Counted from the stretch's first letter, positions 21,052 through 30,150 are shown. The stretch is 64,000 nucleotides of DNA from Lucinisca nassula (GCA_963580285.1 OY757012.1:165032652-165096651), one strand, 5' to 3'. Translations and numbers: made by a program. Notes: generated from the sequence alone by a model not told the origin.

Positions 21052-23183
21052 TCCTTTTGAATAACTCTGAACAAGATTTAGTGACTTAAGAAATGTCATT
21101 TAAGAAAATTGAGAACAGAAGGGCAGACGGATGAAAGTGACGACCATGGACAGTGACCAGTTACAATAGATTCCCAGAAGCCTTAAGCTTATGAAAGCTA
21201 AAATATATAATACATGGTCATTTTTCATGTTTTTTTCTGTAAAAGTATTATCTTTTTACCCTGAAAAGCTAAAAAAGCTATGTTTTCAATAGTCTTTACC
21301 AGATACATGTATTAAAAATGTTCGTTTTCTATGTTTTTTTTTTTTTTTTTTTTTTTGTTTTTTGTTTGGCAAAATTTCCAACAACCTTAGAAAGGAACAT
21401 TTCTGTGAAGGTATGAAGTTGAAGCATTAAATAGCTGCTTCAAAGTAGTTTGTGCATTTATGGTAATACAAACCAGCTCCACGTCAGACATGTATATACT
21501 ATGAAATTTTGTTAAGTAATTCCTACATGTGAAAAAATATGGTATTTTTCGGTAAAATTCAACATTTTCATCGCCTGAAAAATGAAACTTTATAAACATT
21601 TCAATATCTTTCTTTGTTTCTGTAGTTAACGGTTATCCATATGTAACTTTTTGCATCAAAACATTTTCAAGAATCCTCACCACTAACTTTTAACAAAAAC
21701 ATTCCCGTTTCCCTCGCTTTTTTGTCAAAATTTTGAATTTCTCCCTTGAAAGGCAAACTTCTGAGCAGGCACAAATGTGTGAAAATGTGTATTTTCCTAC
21801 CTGGAAAATTGACTTTTCAAATATCTAAAAATTCATTTTATTCCTGTAGTTAACTGATATCTTACTTTTTACATTAAAAAAAATTCATGAATCCTCACCA
21901 CTAACTTTAAAAAAAAAACATATTCCTATTTTCCATGTTTTTTATCAAAATTTTACATTTTCTGCCTTTAAAAAGTCAAATTGCTGTGCAGGCACGAAGC
22001 TGAAGGATTTTTGAGAGCTACTTGATATAGTCAGTGTACATCTGGCTATATAAATTAGCTCGACATCATACAATTTATTTTTATAATGTAATTTCTACTC
22101 GACCGGAAAATACTAAATTATGGGTGTTTTTTATGTAAACATGTGCATTTTCATACCCCGAAAAATGTGACTTTTTAAACATATAAAAATTTTATTTTTT
22201 TTCCTGCAGTTAACTTATACACATATATAACTTTTAACATCAAAACATTTTCAAGACTCCACACCAGTAACTTTTTAAAAATTTATTCCCATTTTCTGCG
22301 TTTTTTGTCAATATTTCCAAGTTTTTACCCCAAAAAAGACAGCTTTCTGCACACATATCAAGCTGAAACTTCTTTTATTGCTACTTGACAACAGTAAGCT
22401 TATTTTTGGCTATCTAAATTAATTTGATATAATTTAATGAAATTTTTATAATTAAATTCCTGTTTTTGGCGATTTTTATTCAAATTTCGAACATTTTCCC
22501 CAAAAAAATCAATTTCGCCTGGGAATATTTTTGGGGATTTTTTTCCTGTAAGTCAGGACACCTCACTGATTTGGAAAATAGTGAAAATCCTTCTGAAGTA
22601 ATTTGTTTGAGGTTGAGGGTCTTTTTGGGCTAAAATGACTGGCCTATAAATATCCTGGCTTTGGGCCGTATGGTTTCCCAGGAGAAGATTTTGAAGTTTT
22701 TCCCTTTATAAATCCATGGATGGCAGTACGCCCAGGGATGTGGTCATGGCGGCCAGGTTTTTTTGTCTGATCAAAATGTCTTTAAGGAATCTGACAAAGA
22801 TCCTCCATGCAAAATAAGAATGAAATCCAATTAGCGGTTTAGGCGGAGAAGATTTTAAAAGATTTTTCTTTCTTTCTTTTTTGTGGTTTTGTTGTCATAG
22901 CAACCAGGGTTCTAGATGTAACAATATTCTTTGAAGGAATTTAGAAGAGGACAATGTAAGGAACATTCCTGTGAAGTTTGGTTACAATCGGCCATGCTGG
23001 TTAGAAGAAGATGTTTAAAAACAAAACTTAACGCACGGACGCACGACGGACACAGGGCCATAACATACATGTAAGCCCCGCTGGCCTTCGGCCAGTGGAG
23101 GAAAAAAATAACGAATCCTAAACAGCATGGCAACCAGCTACCTCTTCCCCACAAGAGGTGATTATGGTGCAACAGGCACAATT

Positions 23184-23410
23184 AACCCTTCTCTTGCTGA
23201 ATATTCAGATTAGCCACACCCATTTCTGACCTTGAACCCATCAGATTACTTGATGAAATCTATTCCTACAAATTTATAAATTGAATGTCAAACAGTGTAG
23301 ATCCTGATCAGATGGCTTCTTTTGAAGCCAATGGCTTCTTTTGAAGCCATCTGATCTGGATCTACACTGTTTCCAAAGATAGGGGTTGCCGTGAACAGCA
23401 TGATAAGAGT
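23184..23410. mobile_element. MITE family C, copy 1
   Basis: Imperfect terminal inverted repeats AACCCTTCTCTTGCTGAA and CAGCATGATAAGAGTT enclose a hairpin of the CAAACAGTGTAGATC type (23286-23372), whose arms read GATCAGATGGCTTCTTTTG and its complement. A second, reversed copy lies inside MITE-B3 at 27855-28060. Confidence 0.7.
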
Positions 23411-24135
23411 TTAAAAAAAATAAATGATAATAATAACACAAATACACAACCATAAGCACATACAACATGAAAAGCCCTGTCGGAAAATCCAACAAAGCTA
23501 CAATTAAAATAATCAGCATTAGAACCATCGCCTAAGGACGGTCAGTACTTAGCGAGAACCGCTGGGGAGTTTAATTCGATTCTATAGGCCAACCTTGCTC
23601 TAAGTTCTATTCTCATAAAGGCAATGGAAAATATCTGTATTTTATTCTATACAACAAATCACGGCAAGGAAGAGCGTGACGAGTGACGTCATTAAAAACT
23701 GTCAATTTATGACGCCACTAGTCGATTTTCTTGACGTTAGACGTTGTAAAGTCATATTATCGCATCGAAAACGTTGGAAAAGGATATAAACGCATGTGTT
23801 TCAGTCGATAATTTACGCGCTCATGATTTGATCTACTTTACAACTGACCTCCAAACTGTGATATATTACTCAACAAATCACAGTTAGAGCTGATCTATTC
23901 CTTAAATATTATACAACACACAAACAAGTTTGTCCACCTTCGAAGGTTACTAACTCAATCAACTGACTATCACAGAATAACATAAAAATTATGATAAACT
24001 GAAATGCAAAACAACTGAATAACTATGATGAATTAAAGATGTGAGCTCGTAGCTTGTTCCAACCAATGTAAGCTGGAGCTAAAGAAAACTGCCAGGTAGA
24101 CCACGAATAGTCAAGCCAAAGACTATAAGAATCTG

Positions 24136-24272
24136 ATATGGGGTTCTGTTGTAGATGAGCGTTTCCAACCCGAGGGATGACCGTGCTAAGCGGAACCGAG
24201 GCTACGCCGAGGTTCCACTCAGCACGGTCATCCCGAGGGTTGGAAACGCCCATCTACAACAGAACCCCATAT
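24136..24272. repeat. 137-bp near-perfect palindrome
   Basis: Arms of about 66 bp start ATATGGGGTTCTGTTG and mirror to CAACAGAACCCCATAT around a GGCTACGCC centre. Only a handful of mismatches occur, so it should extrude a long hairpin. It may be a palindromic MITE; there is no second copy in the window. Confidence 0.85.
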
Positions 24273-24575
24273 TGGATTTTTTTTCTTGCCAACACCTCCG
24301 GTTAGATTTGACAGCTCGCATATGTATATTGTTTACAAAATAAAAGTAATGCGGAAGTAGTTCCGGCAGTTGAATAGAATTGAAGCGCATTTATGTTAGT
24401 TGCCTGGGTCGGAACACTAGGGTCAGAACATAAATTTCTATCCCAGGGTACAATCACTGATTTCCTTGTCTGGTGTGCAAGAAATATTGTTATGTACCAA
24501 CCACTAATGAAATAAAAACAAATAAATGTTTTCAGTTGAGACCGTCATCGAGGCAGAGATATGACCCCGTCGTGC

Positions 24576-24867
24576 TCGGCCCCCGCCCATCGGGCTTGAA
24601 GAAATAGATGGGCTGCATGATGCTTCCACGCAGAGCTGAAACCGACCGCACACCAGTACCGGTAAACCGCTTAGAGGATCTAAGCCTGCCCAGGCAAAGC
24701 GGTGCGAGTCCATGCTTATAAACACTATTGGTTTTATTGGGCGACAGGGCTTGAGATGTCATTTCATCTCAATGTCGGGTAAACGTCCCCCGAAATTGGA
24801 AACAACGTCTCCAAAATGACCTATACAGTGTTGATGGGGACGTTAAACCTAAAATCAAACAAACAAA
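24576..24867 (+). mobile_element. SINE family A, copy 3, inserted in PLE copy D
   Basis: Full-length SINE with head CCCCCGCCCATCGGGCTTG and tail GACGTTAAACCTAAAATCAA. It is flanked by the duplication GACCCCGTCGTGC (24563-24575) and the same with one extra C (24868-24881). The duplicated bases belong to the interrupted reverse-transcriptase sequence. Confidence 0.9.
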
Positions 24868-25249
24868 GACCCCCGTCGTGCAATGATACAGGGAAAATTA
24901 GTGGGTTAAAACTACACATTTTGTCTGCGACATGACACTTATATTGTAACCCATTCTTTTATGGCGTTTAATGATCTTTCTGGAACTGATTCTGAAAATC
25001 AGATTACTTCGTAATTTATTTAAGTTTATAAACCAAATCTCCATAAAACTCTGGTTCTGGTATGTCCTGTTGCAGAAGTATCTTTAAATCAACTTGGTAT
25101 TTTTGAACTTCTTCAGAGTGCCGCCGATATAATTTAGAAAATGCTTTCCTAAGTTCATGATACCGATGGCCCTGTTTAAGAAGCTTGGCAGTAAGAAGTT
25201 TATTCCCATTATTAAACTCGTAAACATGCGATAAAACTCTAGCGAAACG

Positions 25250-25528
25250 CATTACGAAAACACGCCTATACAAATACATTGTAAACTTTACCGCCGAAAA
25301 AAGAAAATTTTAAGATGAAAAAATGTGATATTTTTCTTATTTCTGCTCAAAATATAGATTGTGGCTACTCGTTAGAACCGCCTCATTGAGGCGGTTCTAA
25401 CGAGTACCCACAATCTATAGTTTAGAGCAGAAACAAGAAAAATAAGGTTTACCCTTGTAAACCCCAGTTTTACTATATAAAAGTGGAGTTCAAGAGGGTC
25501 ATAATTATATAGGCATGTTCTCGTGATG
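25250..25528. mobile_element. MITE family B, copy 2, inserted in PLE copy D
   Basis: Ends ACGAAAACACGCCTATACA and TATAGGCATGTTCTCGT, with the central palindrome GTTAGAACCGCCTCATTGAG and its complement. PLE coding homology stops at its right edge (SYGVYISQL) and resumes at its left edge (RFARV), which fixes its limits to a few bases. Confidence 0.85.
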
Positions 25529-26239
25529 GACTACGTTGAGAAATATATACTCCATAATTATGAAGGAGAACGGGGGACATCCCCGTCTAAGGGCGGGAAA
25601 TGTACGATATTAAAATAAAAATCATCCCGTCGGTCGTATAACTTAGATAATTATGATTATACCATTGGAGACCGACAGATCCAAATCTAAAAAGCCCCCA
25701 AAAGGGTGCTGCCGTATTCAATGAGTTAGCTCCATTCAGTCTATTTTTTTTTTCGCAGGCTTCTCCGAAGGGTGAGATATGCCAAAGAGAAGAAGATGAT
25801 CTGATGGTTTGATGATGATATCGCATTAATGATGTTTTATTATTGATTCATTTTTACAGAACAAAGATGGTAAATCAATTGTAGTGTTTCAATAAATTGT
25901 GAGTAACCGATTATGGCTTCCAGTGCAGGCATGTAAGAAAATTCACAGTAGAATGGCAATTTTCAGTATACTGTGAATCCCTTACTCACATAGTTTAAAT
26001 AGACATTTAAAATTCCGAGTTGCCTGCCTTGATATTCAAAAACAAACATAGATGTGCTAACAAAGAAAGAATGAAGTTTAGAGATTGATGTATCACCCTT
26101 GCTTAGACCCTTTGCTTCAGGAGAAGGTATGAGGACTGAATCAACGCCATTTATGCTTGGGTACATTCATGATAAGAAAGACGAAAGAAAGTTCCATTCA
26201 GTTTTAGTTGAAATTAGGATAATTGTTGTTATCTTTCAG

Positions 26240-26395
26240 AAATTGTGCCAGATTCGATGAAAGCTGTCAGGGCTCTGGAACTGTTAGGTATGATTCTGAT
26301 GTGTGCTGCTCTTGTATGCGCCGTTATTAAAACCTGTGCAAGGAAAGACAAGGTGGTTTTCTTTCAAGCTGCCGGGGGATTAGCCATTCTTGCAG
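26240..26395 (+). CDS. Claudin-like four-TM protein, coding exon 2
   Basis: Encodes the end of the first extracellular loop, TM2 and the start of TM3 (residues 66-118; the last codon is split). The block SMKAVRALELLGMIL (71-85) matches the conserved arginine-alanine-leucine at the loop/TM2 border of claudins. TM2 covers about 76-98 and ends in ICL residues CARKDK; TM3 starts near residue 105. The acceptor is ATCTTTCAG before 26240 and the donor GTAAAG follows 26395. Both boundaries are phase 1, matching exon 1 and exon 3. The 156-bp exon is an island in repeats: a PLE remnant ends about 500 bp upstream and MITE F1 starts about 125 bp downstream. Confidence 0.9.
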
Positions 26396-26520
26396 GTAAA
26401 GTTGAGTTTTGTTTAAGTTTCCACACTTTTCCTGACTAAGATGCTCATAAATCGGCTATTAACAGCTTTTTCAGTGTGTACTTTTGTCAAATAAACAAGT
26501 GATATGTTAATCGCACTGGT

Positions 26521-26769
26521 GTTTAAGTGGAATGGGAACACCTGGCAGATTTTTCCGCCATTTTTCAAAGGGTGACAACTTTCGTGACTTCCTGTTCGCT
26601 TTTCTGCAAGCCCTGTCCCACTGAAAAAGGGGTCCACTCTTAAAGGAAAGAATTTGCTCCTCAGGAGCAAATTCTTTCCTGTAAGAGTTAACCGCTATTG
26701 GCATGGGCGACTAAAATACTTTTGCAGTAGTTGCCTCCCCTGAAGGTGTTCCCATTCCCCTTAAAGGTT
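26521..26769. mobile_element. MITE family F, copy 1 (TTAA-bounded)
   Basis: Terminal inverted repeats read TTTAAGTGGAATGGGAACAC and GTGTTCCCATTCCCCTTAAA. Interior blocks TTCTGCAAGCCCTG.CCCA, TTAAAGGAAAGAATT and GTTGCCTCCCCTGAA are shared with copies at 27356-27575 and 59579-59783. TTAA sits at both ends of copy 1 and copy 3, suggesting TTAA target choice or a TTAA within the repeat. A perfect small palindrome (GAATTTGCTCCTCAGG and complement) is unique to this copy. Confidence 0.8.
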
Positions 26770-26789
26770 TGCGCCTCGCTTGGGCCATA

Positions 26790-26930
26790 TATGAGATGCC
26801 AAGTTCTGCAACGGAAGGGCAGGTGTTTTTTTCGGCTACTCCGGTTTTTGCCCACTTCGGATTACTTTTCTGCTCGAAATAAGTGAAATAATATTGAAAG
26901 GGTAGTAAAAACGCTGGTGTTATATTATTG
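26790..26930 (+). mobile_element. Decayed fragment of the 20.8-kb tRNA-type SINE
   Basis: GCCAAGTTCTGCAACGGAAG, GGCTACTCCGGTTTTTGCCC, CTGCTCGAAATAAGTGAAAT and ATTGAAAGGG follow the body order of the SINE at 20811-21051. The tRNA-like head is missing. Confidence 0.6.
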
Positions 26931-27355
26931 CTAAAATGCACTTGAGGATAATAGACTACATCATACAGCCGTGTTCAACTTTTAAGAGTCATTTGATCGG
27001 TGTAATCTTTACATGGGTAGGGCAGAATTATTATTATTATTATTATTATTTTTTTTTTTTTGGGGGGGGGGATGTGGGGGTGGGGGGTGGGCTCATCTGA
27101 CCATGACGTCCTAAGAGTGAGCTGTTGTGATCACCCTTTGACCGTGGTACCGTACGTTTGTCGTGCGTGGTGCATTCGCCGTTCGTCGTCAAAATCAAAA
27201 TTTATCTTTTTAAATAAAAATCTCCTGGGAAAGCAAACGATGTGCGTTACTAGCAGTAGTGAGAATAATGATGTTTGCTCGGATTGGATAGCTTTTAAAC
27301 GGAGCCGTCTGATGAGAGAAATATGTACGTATTGAACATGCTACCAGGGCCTGTG

Positions 27356-27575
27356 CTTAAGGGGAATGGGAACACCTGGCAGATATTGCCGCCATTTTTC
27401 AAAGCGAGACAACTTTCAGGACTTCTTGTTCGCTTTTCTGCAAGCCCTGCTCCACTTAAAAGGTGTCTAGTCTTAAAGGAAAGAATTCGCTCCTCATTTT
27501 TAAAAGTTGACACCCATTAGCATGGGAGACAAAAAAACTTCTGCAGGAGTTGCCTCCCCTGAACGTGTAACTACT
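27356..27575. mobile_element. MITE family F, copy 2 (right end decayed)
   Basis: Left end TTAAGGGGAATGGGAACACC is intact, and the internal blocks match copy 1 in order. The right end has degenerated after GTTGCCTCCCCTGAACGTGT. Confidence 0.75.
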
Positions 27576-27652
27576 ATTCATAAGTCGGCGACTGCTAAGG
27601 ACCCTTTCTGTATGGCACATGTGCCCCGTCCTCTTGTCTCCATGAGCGAAAA

Positions 27653-28114
27653 CATCACGAAAACACACCTATATAATTCTGAACCCCCTGACATCCACTT
27701 TTATACAGTAAAACTGGGGTTTACAGTGGTAAACCTTAATGTTCTTATTTCTGCTCTAAAATATATATTGTGGGCACTCGTTAGAACCGCTTCTCATGGG
27801 TAGCCACAATCTATATTTTGTGCAGAAATAAGAAAAATAACACAATTTTTCATCTTTACTCTTATCCTTCTGTTCACGACAACCCTTTTCTTTGCAAACA
27901 GTGTAGATCTGAAGAAGCCATCTGATCAGGATCTACACTGTTTGACATTCAGTTTATGAATTTGTAGGAATAAATTACATCAACTAATCTGATTGGTTCA
28001 AAGTCTGAAATAGGTGGCTAAACTGAAAATTCAGCAAGAGAAGGGTTAAAATTTTGCGTTTTCTTTTTTCAGCTGTAAAATTTACAATGTATTTGTATTG
28101 GCGTGTTTTCGTAA
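27653..28114. mobile_element. MITE family B, copy 3 (reverse), interrupted by MITE-C2
   Basis: Reverse relative to copies 2 and 4: starts CACGAAAACACACCTATATA and ends TTGGCGTGTTTTCGTAAT. Central palindrome is partly lost (GTTAGAACCGCTTCTCATGG). After ACAATTTTTCATCTT the MITE-C sequence intervenes (about 27855-28060) and the B sequence resumes at AAAATTTTGCG, exactly as in uninterrupted copies. It ends only about 45 bp before exon 3. Confidence 0.8.
27855..28060. mobile_element. MITE family C, copy 2, nested in MITE-B3
   Basis: Reverse-oriented relative of 23184-23410: TGTTCACGACAACCCTTTTC, hairpin ACAGTGTAGATC...GATCTACACTGT (27897-27947), then AGCAAGAGAAGGGTT. TTA occurs at both junctions. 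Confidence 0.75.
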
Positions 28115-28158
28115 TTAATGGCACTTTTCAAACTCTTTCTTCTTTTTATTCTTTGCAG

Positions 28159-28547
28159 GTATTCTGATGATCGTTGGCGCAATCGTCTATGGAGCTAAGA
28201 CCAAAAATGAAATGCACCTGTTTAACCTTCCTGAAGATACCTTCGACCTACATGCCGGGTTTGGCCTGTGCATAACAGCTGGTTGTCTGGCAATAATAGC
28301 TGGTGTCCTATTCGTTTGTGACAGGAGAGAACAACAGAATTCTCAGCCAGGAATGGTGTATACCACAGCACAGCCAGGAATGGTGTATACCACAGCACAG
28401 CCAGGACCAGCTCCCTATCAGATGGCATACCCTTCCTCCAACTATAATGTTGGTGGTCAAGGGGCTGTTATTTCTGTGTCACAGCCGGCGCCTTATCCGG
28501 CTGCCAGCTATGCTCCTGGGCAATCCAAATATTCGACGCCTTACTGA
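28159..28547 (+). CDS. Claudin-like four-TM protein, last coding exon
   Basis: Encodes the rest of TM3 (to about residue 130), a short second loop (KTKNEMHLFNLPEDTF), TM4 (about 148-171, HAGFGLCITAGCLAIIAG) and a 75-residue cytoplasmic tail ending KYSTPY at stop TGA 28545-28547. The tail is rich in Pro, Tyr, Gln and Ser and contains an exact tandem pair QPGMVYTTA/QPGMVYTTA (180-197) encoded by a 27-bp duplication. It lacks the terminal YV PDZ ligand typical of many vertebrate claudins. Acceptor TTTGCAG precedes 28159 in phase 1. Total protein is 246 residues, within the 200-260 usual for the family. No AATAAA is obvious in the next 300 bp, where MITE-B4 begins. Confidence 0.9.
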
Positions 28548-28571
28548 TTCCACGGAGCCAGTATGACAGTA

Positions 28572-28850
28572 CATTACGAAAACACGACTATACAAATATA
28601 TTGCAAACTTTACAGCCGAAAAAAGGAAAATTTTAAGCTGAAAAAGTGTGATATTTTTCTTGTTTCTGCTCAAAATATAGATTGTGAGTACTCGTTAGAA
28701 CCGCCTCGATGAGGCGGTTCTAACCAGTACCCACAGTTTATATTTTTGAGCAGAAATAAGAAAAATAAGGTATACCCCTGTAAACCCCAGTTTTACTGTA
28801 TAAAATGGGGTTCAAGGGGGTCAACATTATATACGCGAGTTTTCGTGATG
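28572..28850. mobile_element. MITE family B, copy 4, in the presumed 3' UTR
   Basis: Complete copy: ATTACGAAAACACGACTATA at the left, central palindrome GTTAGAACCGCCTCGATGAG, TATACGCGAGTTTTCGTGAT at the right. It starts about 25 bp after the claudin-like stop codon. Confidence 0.88.
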
Positions 28851-28993
28851 ATATGTAAAAAGAAAAAAAAAATTATATAATCGTTCATTTTATAATCAAA
28901 GTACCGACAGCGCCGGTGAATAGATTGCCTCGCGTGTAGACTGGAAAAAATGGTCCCATAACGATAACACCTCCGTGTGGTATAGTACATTTT

Positions 28994-29220
28994 TTCATAC
29001 CTCAAAAAAGGGAATTTTATGAAGAAAAATTGTGATAATTTTCTTATTTATACGCCAAACATAGCTTTCGGGTGCTCGTTAGAACCGCCTCAATGCGGCG
29101 GTTCTAACGAGTACCCACAACCTATGTCTTGGAGTAGAAATAAGGAAGATGATATTTACCCCCGTAAACCCCAGTTTTCTCCATATAAAGTGGGGTTTAG
29201 GGGTGTCTTTATTTCACGGA
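28994..29220. mobile_element. MITE family B, copy 5 (ends decayed)
   Basis: Shares CATACCTCAAAAAAGGGAAT-like left interior, central palindrome GTTAGAACCGCCTCAATGCG and the GTAAACCCCAGTTTTCTCC right interior with other copies. Both terminal repeats are eroded. Confidence 0.8.
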
Positions 29221-29564
29221 CCTATTCACGTCATGGTTTATTTGAGTTCCTGTACTTTAAGCAAACCGGCCCCCGCCTATCGGGGCTTGAAGAAATAGAT
29301 GGGCTGCATGATGCTTCCACGCAGAGCTGAAACCGACCCGAACACGAGTACTGGTAAACCGCTTAGAGGATCTAAGCCTGCCCAGGCAAAGCGGTGCGAG
29401 TGTCGGACTGTCCATGCTCATAAACCCTATTGGTTTCATTGGGCGACAGGGCTTGAGATGACATTTCATCTTCATCTCAATGTCGGGTAATCCACAAAAT
29501 TGGAAGCAACGTCTCCAAAATGACCTTTACAGTATTGACGGGGTTGTTTAAGCTCAAATCAAAC

Positions 29565-30026
29565 CACAGGAGCTTGAAGGTATGTCCATTAGTAATTCAT
29601 AAGGTTCACAATCAAAAGTGACACTCCCCCGCCCATAGGGGCTTGAAGAAATATATGGGTTGCATGATGCTTCCACGCAGAGCTGAATCCAGCCCGCACA
29701 CTAGTACTGGTAAACCGCTTAGAGGATCTCAGCCTGTCCAGGAACCGCGGTGCGAGGCGGACCGTCCATGCTAATAAACCCTTTTGGTTTCATTGGGCGA
29801 CAGGGCTTGAGATGTCATTTCATCTCAATGTCGGGTAAAAGTCCCACAAAATTGGAAGCAACGTCTCCAAAATGACCTTTACAGTGTTGACGGGGACGTT
29901 AAACCTCAAATCAAACAAACAAAAAAAGTGACACTAACTTTGACTAAGCCATTTCGTAATGGCTTAGTGTCACTTTTGATTTTGAACCTTATGGATTACT
30001 TATGGACAGAACTTCAAGCTCCTGTG
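29565..30026. mobile_element. Palindromic MITE nested in SINE A4 and itself split by SINE A5
   Basis: Left arm 29565-29625 (CACAGGAGCTTGAAGG, AATTCATAAGGTTCA, AAAAGTGACACT) is mirrored by 29961-30026 (AGTGTCACTTTTGA, TGAACCTTATGGATTACT, CTTCAAGCTCCTGTG). SINE A5 interrupts the left arm. Without it the element would be a palindrome of roughly 160 bp. Confidence 0.85.
29626..29923 (+). mobile_element. SINE family A, copy 5, inside the palindromic MITE
   Basis: Full-length SINE with head CCCCCGCCCATAGGGGC. It is flanked by exact duplication AAAAGTGACACT (29614-29625 and 29924-29935) taken from the palindrome arm, making it the youngest of three layers. Confidence 0.9.
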
Positions 30027-30050
30027 ATAAAACAAACAAAAACTTTAAGC

Positions 30051-30113
30051 AAACAGCGGAGACCCTGATTACACGACACGTTCTTGACGTCTGATCTGGC
30101 TTTACACTGTTTG
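30051..30113. repeat. CAAACAGTG-type hairpin module
   Basis: AAACAGCGGAGACCCTGATT and GACGTCTGATCTGGCTTTAC plus ACTGTTTGAC form a decayed inverted pair of the module seen at 14728 and 23286. Confidence 0.55.
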
Positions 30114-30150
30114 ACAATGTTCAATTTGTTTTAACCCTACGGACAAATTC

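Larger units (their letters stand above)
17270..22644. mobile_element. 5.4-kb fold-back element with long repetitive inverted arms
   Basis: The left arm (17270 to about 18130) and right arm (about 21390 to 22644) are inverted relatives over at least 840 bp. The ends are GGCCAGTCA (17270-17278) and TGACTGGCC (22636-22644), each flanked by TA. Each arm is itself built of AT-rich units of about 385 bp (CTACTTGA.A.AGT, CAGTTAACT.ATA, GAATCCTCACCACTAAC); the right arm has roughly one unit more. Outside the ends the 145-bp array resumes in phase (CATACTAA before, AATATCCTGGCTTTGGGCC after), so the 5375 bp form an insertion. No transposase is visible. The interior holds SINE A2, an inverted tRNA-type SINE and a degenerate array. 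Confidence 0.75.
12600..23110 (-). mobile_element. Reverse-oriented minisatellite composite with head at 23035-23110
   Basis: Tandem units of about 145 bp (GTGACCACTT.A.GTTGCTAC, ATACTAAATATCTAAGCTC, GGGCCTTATGGTTTCAGAG, a GGGGCATGGTTGGCAGGAT block) run through 12600-13600, 14880-15586, 16831-17269 and 22645-23000. The head lies at the right: on - it reads TTTTTTTCC, a hairpin CTGGCC-TTC-GGCCAG (23081-23095), GGGCTTAC, then CGTCCGTCGTGCGTCCGTGCG, the same order as the other minisatellite elements here. Nested insertions are SINE A1 (14061-14361), an element at 15587-16830 and a fold-back element at 17270-22644. The far end near 12540-12600 is not clearly defined. Confidence 0.6.
24490..25745 (-). 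pseudogene. Penelope-like RT remnant, copy D, split by a SINE and a MITE
   Basis: Read leftward from 25745 on -, degenerate frames give LNGANSLNTAAPF, YDRRDDFYFNIVHFP, LDGDVPRSPS and SYGVYISQL (25745-25529); after a MITE-B copy they resume at RFARVLSHVYEFN and run to EPEFYGDLVYKLK (25248-25016). Shifted frames then match the QFRKII..YKKIGYN region down to about 24885. SINE A3 interrupts at a codon region equivalent to CTPVG, and homology resumes left of it (24562 to about 24490). Copy B at 9528-11105 gives the uninterrupted order. Multiple stops and shifts make it inert. Confidence 0.75.
339..26239 (+). other. Intron 1 of the claudin-like gene (about 25.9 kb)
   Basis: It begins GTAATA and ends in a pyrimidine-rich tract plus TTTCAG at 26235-26239. 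No additional exon of the claudin frame was recognised: exons 1 and 2 join directly in phase 1 and supply a continuous first loop into TM2. The interval is filled with the repeats and mobile elements listed separately. Stretches in which I see nothing recognisable are 1560-1690, 3915-4205, 8346-8535, 9061-9527, 11106-12100, 13620-14060, 18700-19600, 23411-24135, 24273-24490 and 25746-26239. Confidence 0.82.
26396..28158 (+). other. Intron 2 of the claudin-like gene (1763 bp)
   Basis: Begins GTAAAG and ends TTCTTTGCAG. More than half is recognisable mobile-element sequence: MITE F1 and F2, a SINE fragment, and MITE-B3 carrying MITE-C2. I see nothing recognisable in 27063-27350 beyond a G-rich tract at 27061-27090. 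Confidence 0.88.
29267..30041 (+). mobile_element. SINE family A, copy 4, split by nested insertions
   Basis: Head CGGCCCCCGCCTATCGGGGC at 29267; body to TTTAAGCTCAAATCAAAC (about 29564); final tail ATAAAACAAACAAAA at 30027-30041. The duplication ACTTTAAGCAAAC flanks the whole composite (29254-29266 and 30042-30054), proving that both pieces are one retroposition event later interrupted. Confidence 0.88.

Noticed and set aside
23684..23693. CRE-like TGACGTCATT site as an intronic enhancer
   Set aside because: A single match in a 26-kb intron is expected by chance, and nothing else supports regulation there.
339..26239. Possibility that exon 1 and exons 2-3 belong to different genes
   Set aside because: Phase-1 boundaries match, the joined protein has the claudin order of signature loop, RAL border, TM2, TM3 and TM4, and total length fits the family.
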